Shown here in pieces: positions 38,301 through 48,800 of a stretch of 64,000 nt of DNA. Each line of letters begins with the position of its first letter. The first letter of the stretch is position 1. This DNA is from Undaria pinnatifida. Lineage: Eukaryota > Sar > Phaeophyceae > Laminariales > Alariaceae. The translations under genes and the position numbers were made by a program. Where the stretch lies: positions 6,545,396-6,609,395 of the forward strand of contig JABAKD010000014.1 of NCBI GenBank assembly GCA_012845835.1, in the 5' to 3' direction. The notes beneath the pieces were generated by a model. It saw only the letters and a program-made list of their open reading frames with translations, had not been told where the DNA came from and searched no databases.

Positions 38301-41300
38301 GCCCGTTAGTGCACCTGTATGTGCGTGCTGGGAAACCTGTCGTTCTTGGTTCCTCCCCTGTGCTCTGGCTCGTGCGCGGTCTATGGCCAAATGACTAAGG
38401 CAAGCAACAAATGAGTGCGCCCTCTCCCTTCCGCTTCCCCTCCCTCGTTCTCTCCCTCCTCCTCTCTCTACCTGCTCCCGCCCCCCCTCCCCACTCCCTC
38501 TCCCTCTCCGTCCCCCTTCCCACTCTCCTCAACCTCTCCTCCCCCTCCACCACATTTGCCATCCCCCTCCCCACCAAACCCCGTTCCCCTTCCCCCTCTC
38601 CACCCCCCTTCCCCCTTCCCTCCCCCGCCACACATGTCAATCGTCATTTCTTTCTTACCCTTGCCGCCGTGTACTCATCTTGAGGTGGCGTGCTCATACC
38701 GGCATTCGGTGGTGGTCACTGAGGACAATCGAACTTGGACTTTTGGGGGAAACGATTACGGACAGCTGGGACACGGAGACAAGGGGACAAACCGCTCTGT
38801 CCCCACATCGGTGGCGTGTTTCGAGGGAGTGGGAGTTATGAGCGTGGCGTGCGGCATGTACCACACGGTGAGAGGGGATGGGGGGGTGGGGGGAGAGGGG
38901 TGAAATTTTGTCATGCATGGCCGTGGTCCTTGGAATCAGCGGGGGTACGGGAGGCTGGGAGTAGCAGAGGGGGAGGGGTGGGATGGCGGTAAAGGTGGCG
39001 GGGAGGGAACGGTGGCGGGGGGGAAGGGGAGGGGTGGAATGTGATGGTATGGTGTGGTGTGGTGTGGTGTGGTGTGGGGTAGTGTGGGGTGGGGTGGGGT
39101 GGGCGTAGCGGGGGGGAGCAGGCGGCGCGGGGTTGGGAAGAGAAATTGGCAGATCCACTCAAGCGGAAGTTTTTTTCAGGCCCTGGAACCTCTTGTTTGT
39201 TCTACTTCAAGCTTAATAGGTATTTGGGGAGGGAGGGTGACACTGCTACACGCGTGCTTAGAGGGAGTTGGCAGCGCAGCGCGCGACATATACCGTATGG
39301 TTAGGTGAGAAGGTGGGAGGTAGGGTGGGGGTTGGTCTGGCGTGGAGGGAGAATGAGGGTCGTCAGCGCGGCGTGCGTCATGTACCACACGGTAACAGAG
39401 GAGGGGTGGGGGTGGGTTCGGGGCAGGGCGAGGAGTTGGGGCAGGATCGGAGAGAGGCGTAGCAGTGTTATAGTGATACGTCGTACACGTTACCTGGTCT
39501 TCGTATACCTGGTGTATATTTTTGCGGCTAGAAAAGCGTTGGAATATAAGCCTCTCCTTCACAACCCATCCACGAAATGTCCATTTTCTGTTCAGGTGGT
39601 TTCTGTGGCAGGCGACGGCATGTAACGTTGAACACCAACCTGAGAGGTTATAAGTCGGTGTGCCCAGGCATTTGTGGTTATATCCCGGCACAGGGGTGCT
39701 TTGGCCAATGAGCACAGCCAATGTAGAGTTCTTGTAGTGGATTCCTATTGTACCGGAAAACGGTGCCAAACACACCCGGTGTACCTTTTTATGGATAAAT
39801 CACATATTTTGTTATGTGCAGGCGGTTTCGGTTGTAGGCGGCGGCATGTACACCTTCGGCAAGAACGATCACGGGCAGCTCGGCCTTGAAGGGGGTCTGT
39901 CGAGACACTCCCCGGTGAGTTTCGTTTTCGTGTATGTGGCGTGTGGAATTAAACTTGGTTGCCGGTGGTGGTGGTGGTGGTGGTGGTGGTGATGATCGTG
40001 GTGGTGGTGGTGGTGGTGGTGAAGGTGGTGGTGGTAGTGATTACGGTGCTGGTGGATGATCTGCGTGATCTGGATCAGGTTGACCGGATGGACGCCGAGT
40101 GACCTGCATGATCTAGACCACGTTGCCGGGTGAGAGCCGAATGATCTGCATGGGCTAGACCATGTTCACCGTGTAGGATCTGAAGGATCTGTTCGGAATA
40201 TGTCCCCGCTGTGGGGTTCGTGTATTACGAGAAGGGAGTTGTAAAATCAAAGGCCAAATTGGAAAAAACTTGCTGCCCTCGAGGGTTGTGTTTTATGATT
40301 TCATCCTGTACACGTCAGCTCTTTCTTCCATAAATTTAGGGTCGATACTCATCTTTGCAAGCTGCGTGATACACCGACAGCTCGTTTTTACGTATGTATT
40401 ATTATTTCCATCTATGTATATATTTAGTACGATACGGACCCTGTTATGTCATATCGGCAGCTATAATACCAAATTTTACAAACTTCCAAGAAAAAGTCTA
40501 CCCTTCGGGGGTTCGATCTGTATGATACAGATCCGGCACAACGTGCCACAACCGCAAATATAGATAATAAGATGTCTAGATAATCTAGATCATGATCTGC
40601 GTGGTGTTTAAACGGTTCTGCTGCCATCCGTCCTTAAGAAATCGCCGAAAACAGATTGCACCGTTGGGCGGGTGGACGAACCGGTGTAGGCAAGAATCCT
40701 CGCAGGTTACGGAACAGGTACGATAATGGAATCGCGGTATCGAGAAGGTGCAGCGGGACGAGAACAAGTGGAAGTTGTGTTGGTGCCGTGATTTTGTTTC
40801 CAAAAAAATGCCGCCGAGCTGAGTGCCCGGCGCGGAGTGAAAATCCCGGGGGAGACCTTCCTTCCTTGGGGAAGGAGGCCTCATCCAATCGAACGCTTGC
40901 ATTAAGCGATCGGCGGCAGTTCTACAGCGCCAACGTGACGCTCTTGAATTTTTGGTAGTCGCCCCCCCCCCACCTCCCTCCCCCCAAACTCCACGCGATG
41001 TCTGCCCGGTCAGTTAAAACCCGATGTGGTCTGTCCCAGCATTGTAAGGATGCAAGGGTTTATGGTCGTACGACTAAGTCCAATTTATAAAATAAGTTCA
41101 CGACCCCCTCTCACCCCCCCACCCTTCCTCCCCACCCAACGTGTGATCAGGCGCCGACACCCTACATGTACCGTGTTGAAGCGACTAGCGTCCGGCTATT
41201 TTCATACCGCCGTCTTAAGGGGGTCTATCGAGACCTTTGCTTTCGGACGCAACCTAACCCTAACCCCAACCCGAAACGCGCAACCTGAAACCCGGGGATG

Positions 41301-44300
41301 GCTTCTAAGCATCCCCGTAGTTGTAATATTTATCTCGCGTACGTAGGCGTGATTGTCACCCCCCCCCCCCCCCCTAGGCTCAAGGTGCCCATGTCCGCCT
41401 TACGAGCGGTTGTTGGAATGATGCAGTTCACCCTTCATGCGACTCGTCGAACACCTCACGGCGCTTCGCTCTTGATGCGATCAATGTCTGCCTGTAGTTG
41501 GTGAAAACCCGACGTGCTCCGTTCCGGCATAGTAGGGATGCGAGGGTCCATGATCATACGACTAAGGGAAGTGTGCTACGATAGAGTTGCACCACTTTTT
41601 CTCTGAGGTTCCAGAATTTGGGGAACTTAAGACCTCTGCTCAAAACTGGTTTTGGAGAAAGAATATAACAGGTAGCTGCCACCGGATGAAACATCCCATG
41701 GCCCTAAGGACAAAACAAGAATCATGAAAAAAATGTGGTCTGTTTTCCGACGATTTTTGGGTTAAGGAGCCCCGTCATTCAGAAAAAAAAGTAGCCAAAA
41801 AATGCTACCTCTATCGTAGTATGCGTCTATACCATTAAACATACAGAGTACCCCCCCCCCCCCCCCCCTCCCCCCCCCGCTTCGTGTTGACAGGTGCGAC
41901 ACCCGACGTGTACCGCCGTGATAAAGCAGCTAGCGTGTGGGTACTTCCACACCGTGGCCTTGAGCGCGTCTGGCGAGGTGTTTGCTTTTGGACGCAACGA
42001 TTACGGGCAGCTTGGAAACGGTCATAGAGAGAGCATGTGGTGAGCAAGTAGGACCCCGGGGCGAGAGATGCGGGCGGCGGCGCCGCCGGGGGGTCCGGGG
42101 GAAGGGGCAGGGAACGGGAGGGGTAGACATGGTGGAGTTTGCCGTGCAGTCTGTCGTTTTTTCCAGTAGGGAGGTGCGCTGCTGTAGCGTTTCACTTGCC
42201 ATGTTTCATGTTTTCAGAGAGGAAATGTGGCTGGTCTCCTCCCCCCCCCCCCGACACCCAGGCAAGCCGGCCAGGTGCCTGATCTGGCCGGCAAGCAGAT
42301 AATTCAGGTAGCGTGCGGCTGCTACCACACAATTTCGCTGGACTCTGAAGGGCGGGTGTACCCCTTCGGAAGGTGAGGGGGTGATAGGCTTTGACCGCAG
42401 TACGCACGCAATCGTTTTCACTTAGATGGCCCTGTTTTCTTGCGGTTTCTTTGCGTCATCGTTATTTTATGTTCGCATAAGCGTACTTAAGGCTAGGGTA
42501 GTTATGAAAATTTCGAGTGCACCCCTTTTAGAAGGTGAAGGTGGTTGGTTTTGACCAAATGCTTAGACGTAGGCTCGCACTTTATGTTGGCATTATAAGG
42601 TGGCGTTTTTCGTGTTTACTCGCGTATTAAAAATGTACTTGCCTTTTAGAATCCTTAGATAACTTTGAAGAGTACCCCTTCGGCGGAAGGTGAAAGTGGT
42701 CAGGTTTGGCCCAATGAGCTCGACATTCAATTCCCTTGAATGGTCTTTTTTTTTTGCGCGTTTTCTCGCAAATGCGTTGTATTTCGTATAGGTTTTAGAA
42801 TGATTCTACCACTTTCACGTGCCGTCGCTTGAGTGTTGGGCTCTTTTCGTGTTATAGGCGCAAAAATACTTGCAGATTTTTGCTTTTTGGCAAAATACCA
42901 TCTCGCTTGACTCTGAAGGCTGGATGTACCTGTTTGGAAGGTAGGGGTGGCGTAGCACCGGCTACTCTCGGCGACACCGTAGATTTTAAGGCTGAGAGTT
43001 GGTCGACTTTAAGTCGCCGAGTAATTGTTCGTTTGGTTGAGGTGACTACAAGTCGCGGACTAGTTACATTACCCTCAGCCTCATCCTTATCCCTACCCTC
43101 ACCCTTTCTCTTGCCCTTATCCTAACCCTTACCCTTACCTTTACCCTTATCCTTACCCTTACCCTTATCCGTACCCGTACCCTTACCCTTACCCTTGCCC
43201 GTGCCCATACCGTTACCGTTACTCATACTCTTACCCTTTCCCTTACCCTTACCCGTACCCATATCCGTACTCATACTTTTACCCTTGCCCTTACCCAAAC
43301 CTTGCCATTACCTTTGCCCTTACCCTTACCCGTACCCTTACCCTTATCCTTACCCTTGCCCTTACCCTTACCCTTACCCTTAACCTTACCCTTACCCTTA
43401 CCGTCATCTTTTCCCTTGCCCTTACCCTTACCCTTTCCCTGTCCCTTCCCCTCTTCCTTACCTTTGCCCTCACACTTTTTACCCGTGCCCTTACTCTTAC
43501 TCTTACCCTTGCCCTTACCCAAACCTTGCCGTCACCATTACCCTTACCCTTACCATTACCCTTACCCGTAACCATGGCCATACCTTTACTATTTCCGTTG
43601 CCCTTACTCTTACCCTTACCCTTACCCTTACCCTTACCCTTACTCTTACCCTTACCCTTACCCTTTCGCTTACATTTACCCTTACCCCTACCCTTTCCCT
43701 TGCATTTACCATCACCCTTGCTCTTACTCTTGTAGAAATAACCACGGTCAGCTCGGAACGGGTACGACGGAGGACTCCTGCCGGCCATGCTTTGTCGAAA
43801 AACTGTCGGAAAGCTTCGTGTGCCAGGTATTATATGCTATTATACCACTTCCTCTTCCCTTCAGTGTTTCGCTGCGCCACAAGTGCCCACCATGGGATAT
43901 TTCTCCTTTATTTTTCGTGCAGGGAGTATCTTTGGATGACAATTCGAAACATATGTATATGATACGATGAACATGAATTATTACCTTTCTTCAAGGGCTT
44001 ATCTCTACTAGAGCACTGAAAAGCCCCATACTAACTTCAAGTAAATTTGTAAAAAACAAGGGTTTCCAGTTGTAAAGGCTTTAATTAACCCCCTTCCTCC
44101 CCCTCCCTCCCCCTCCTTTCTTAACATCATCCGTTTTTTTTTCAGGTGGCTGCGGGTTTCTACCACACGCTCTGTCTTACGGGCCCGGCATTATCGGGGA
44201 GAGAGGGCACGCGTGGGGCTAAGTCGTTAAGCTCGGACCTGTACCGTTTGCTCAACAATCCGGCGGGAAGCGACGTCACATTCAAAGTGGAGGGGGAGGC

Positions 44301-45010
44301 TATTTTCGGGCATAGGTACAGCGGTAGGGTAGGGGGGTTTGGTATTGGTGCTTGCTTTTCTTTCATGGGGGTGTTGTGGTAAGTTTTTTTTGCGACCACG
44401 GGCTAGGTTTTCAGGGAATTGAGCTAATTCCTAAATATCATCATCATTATCATGGTCACCATCGTCATCATCGTCATCATCACCATCAATGTAATGCAAA
44501 CTGAACTGCCTATCACCCTCCGAAATGCAATGGCATGTTTCTTCAGTAGCGCTTAGCACTCATTCGACGAAACCCATTCATGGGTCACCACTGCTATCTC
44601 GGGATGTTTCATTGGTCAATACACGCATACACAGATTTACACCATTCAGACCTGATCCCAACCCGACCTGAGCCCTCCAAACTGACCCTGGGTATGTTTC
44701 TAGCCGCCATCGGGGACCACCAAGCGTCCTGGTTTCTACGCCGAACAAAATCGAGAGTCGGCCGCGGCGAATGGTTTGTTGGCCACGGCTACCTTGTGGC
44801 AAACCATTTTGTCGAATATAGTAGTACTCCCTCTATGCTATAACGCCGGTATGTGCACTATAGAGGGAGATTCCGGCACTATATCGGCAACCGACACTAC
44901 TCCGCACGCTGCCACTACTGGTTGTTTACGTCTGTGCCAAGCGTCTTCACAGGCAGTGTAGCGAGCAACCAGCACCACTCAACCGGCACTATCGAGGGGT
45001 ATCTGTATTC

Positions 45011-45043
<33 letters not shown>

Positions 45044-45044
45044 G

Positions 45045-45082
<38 letters not shown>

Positions 45083-45102
45083 GTCTGTCTGCCTATCTAT
45101 TA

Positions 45103-45178
<76 letters not shown>

Positions 45179-45203
45179 AATCTATCTATCAATCTATCTA
45201 TCA

Positions 45204-45258
<55 letters not shown>

Positions 45259-45277
45259 AATCTATCTATCAATCCAT

Positions 45278-45331
<54 letters not shown>

Positions 45332-45351
45332 GTCTATTCATCTATCTATCG

Positions 45352-45417
<66 letters not shown>

Positions 45418-45462
45418 TCATCTATCTGTCTATCTATCTATCTCAATATCTATCTATCTCAA

Positions 45463-45523
<61 letters not shown>

Positions 45524-45538
45524 CAATATCTATCTCAA

Positions 45539-45634
<96 letters not shown>

Positions 45635-45745
45635 AATCTATCTCTCTATCTATCTATCTATCTATCTATCTATTTATCTATCTATATGTCTATCTATCTA
45701 TCTATTTGTCTGTCCGTCTATCTATCTATCTATATGTTTATTTAT

Positions 45746-45813
<68 letters not shown>

Positions 45814-48800
45814 CTATCCGTCTGTCTATCTATCTACTGTAAGGGGTGTATACTCTTAGTTGGGCAGGGGAAGGGGCAATGTAGGATGGCCCGATTTGTT
45901 GAAGCGAATGCAGTTGAAGACATACACACGCATTCGTGTACAACTATAGCTTGCGCTGCCGGAGTTGTATGTAACGAGGACCACTGATAGAGTCAGCTCA
46001 CGCCATCACTACAGTGGAATCCGAAGGGTGCGCCAGCTAGCGTTGGGTTGAGAAGGCAACTGAGTTAAATCGACACACTACGCGTATGAAAATACGTGGA
46101 AGTGTCGTGAGCTTAAGCTTTATTTTTCCCCATCCGCCGGAGGATGAAAAAAAAAAAAGAAAAGAAAGCAGTTGAAGCTAGGCCTTTGTCCATTCCATTT
46201 GAACAAGTGTATCTCCTTCAGAACTTGACGTATATTTTCGTAGAAAAAATACTCGAAGTTAGTGTGAGGTATCTTCTGGGGTTCTACAAGGGTTAAGAGC
46301 ATAACATTAGCATAATTGGGGTTTGTTTCAAGCATTTAAGCATTTTTTTTTGGGGGGGGGGCGGGGGACAAGGTAGCACTTATTTTGTTACCTCATCCAA
46401 TATTGACATAACCAGGCGTTGTTAAGAGCATGAAAAATGGCGTAATTATTTTTATTTTTCAGGCATATAAGAGCCTCACTGGGGGAAAATGTGGTTGCAT
46501 TCTGTTTTCGTGCGCCTTGTCTAGAAAAAAGCAGACCATGTAAAATAATAGGAAGCGCCGCACAACGGATGCACGAAGTATAAGTGTAGCTGAACCGAAC
46601 GCCTTGAAGCACGGGAGACGAGCTGGTAGCGGGAGCGAGGGCGGGAGTGGGGGCGGGGGCAGGCGTTGGGGGGGGGGGGGTAGCGAGGGGCGGGGCGAAG
46701 GCCGCGCACGCAAATATCGGTACCTTGTGGCGTTATTGAATTTGCACATCTTACCCTTCCCCCGAACGCGTTGCCAGTCTCCCGCGACCTCTCCCACTCG
46801 AACTGGTCTATCGCCGTGGTATCAACTACCAGGTGCATCATCGGGGCCCGATGCGAGCCGCTGGCTTGCATGTTGGACGGGCCGATGAAAGAGGCGTCGA
46901 ACACCGGGGACGGGGGAATTCCAGTACCGAACCAAAGGCGTTCCGTTTTTCTCGCGTTTCTGGAGTTTCTTTACACGGATAAGGTAAGGAAGCATGATAC
47001 GGTAGGGGGGTAACCCCCCCCCCCCCCCCCCCCCCTCCCTGCGCGCACCGCCTCTTTCGCAGTGGACCCATATGTGTTGTTTGGAAGAAAAGCTCAGGAA
47101 AAGTGCAAACAATACATGTGCACATTGAATCAAATCGTACGCTAGCCCTACCAACCCTAGCCCTAACCTAGCCTTGATCCGCAGTGTGTATAGCTGATTG
47201 CGCTCAGTGCTGATTTCGAGGCTCGATTTATTCTGGGGTGCAATAGTGGCGCTAGGAATGTATGAACAAAAACGATACACATAGCTGAGGTTAATAGTGC
47301 GGTAACCCTGGCCGTAGCCCTATCGCTAACCCCAACCCTAACCCTAACCCATGGGATAACCCATGCGATAACCCATGCGATAACCCATGCGATGTAGAGG
47401 TGATGGTGCTCGGTTCTGTTTGTTCGGATCTAGAGCTTTGTCTGTACCTTGTGGAGTCACAGACCAGTACGTTGTAGACGCGTTGGAACGACTATGTGAC
47501 GACACCGTCCATGAAATCTCCATTTCCACCCCCCCCCGGCTCCCCCCTCCCCTCCCCCCGGGCGCGTAGTTTCTCATTCGCGTTTGATTCCATACATTGT
47601 TTTGAAGGTAATGGCGCTGGGTGCCGATTGCCTGGATCTGGAGTTTTGCCTGGACCTTCTGGAAATCGCCGACCAGTACCTGGTGGACGCGTTGAAGCGG
47701 TTGTGCGAGAACACTGTGCTGAAAGGAATTACGGTGCGCCCTACCTTGTCCAATACATCGAACAATGTTCGGCGTTCCCCGCTGGCGTCGGGGCAGACCC
47801 CTTTCGTGCGTGGTTGTCTGACCGAGTACCTCGTCTCGCTCTCTCTCCTCTTTTTTTTTTGGTATTTTCGTTCCGTGTTTCTTCGCGCGTGCGCGGCGGT
47901 TGCTGACGGTCATGGGGATTTTAAACACGGGCGGATACCTCGTGCGAGCTCCTCATGGCCACGGACTCCAGGCTGGAAAAGACCTACCGGTTTTGCTTGT
48001 CTGGCCAAACATCTCATGTCGTATTTCCTCCTCCTGTTCTTCGCTTGGTGTGGGATACCTCAAATTGCCCATCTCCTCCATTATTTTTTTGTTGGATGCG
48101 TTCCGCGTTTTCACACGGCGGCGGCTGCGGCGGCGGCGGTTTCCAGGGCAACAGGCGTGTAACGCGTGCGAGCTACTACCCGTTTGTCTTATTTGGTCGA
48201 GTACCTCATCTCGCTCGTCTTCTCCTCTTTGCTCCGTTGTTCGTTTTGGTTGTTACGTTGCGTATTTTCACGCGCGGCTCCGGCTGCGGCGGCGGCGGTG
48301 GCGACGACGACGGTTACGGCGGTTTGACTGGTGACGGTTGGACACAATTAGGAATATAACGCATGCGAGCTGCTGATGACCGCAGACTCTCGGCGGGCTA
48401 CTTCCCTCCGGCGTAAATGCTTGGAGTTCATCGTCAGGAACACGGGGAGAGTATATGCCACAGGAGGTTACTACTCGTTGCCCCCTAGTGTCCGCGCCGA
48501 GGTTAGCGCCGCCGTTGCGGCGGCTTCGGGGACGGCTTCTTGTGCAACGGGAATAGATACCAAGGTGAGCGGCTTGTGTAGCGGATGTCTTGTTTTTTGG
48601 CGATTATTGAATTTAAACCGATTATCGTCCCGATTTGTAAATATTTCGCAGCACATAACTGACAACGTCCCGATTTGTAAATATTTCGCAGCACATAACT
48701 GACAACACACCACTGCGAAAGCTCGCACAAGGTTATCCGGAAGAAAAGGCCTCCGAGACAGGACGGAGTCATGCTAACTTAACACAGAGTATAATCGTGA

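Noticed and set aside
43195-43788. Lys/Gly-rich and Pro/Leu-rich proteins
   Set aside because: They are readings of the CCCTTA hexamer array inside intron 9.
31519-47350. True chromosome end (telomere)
   Set aside because: The CCCTAA tracts are only three to five units long and lie in the middle of the window, inside or near a gene.
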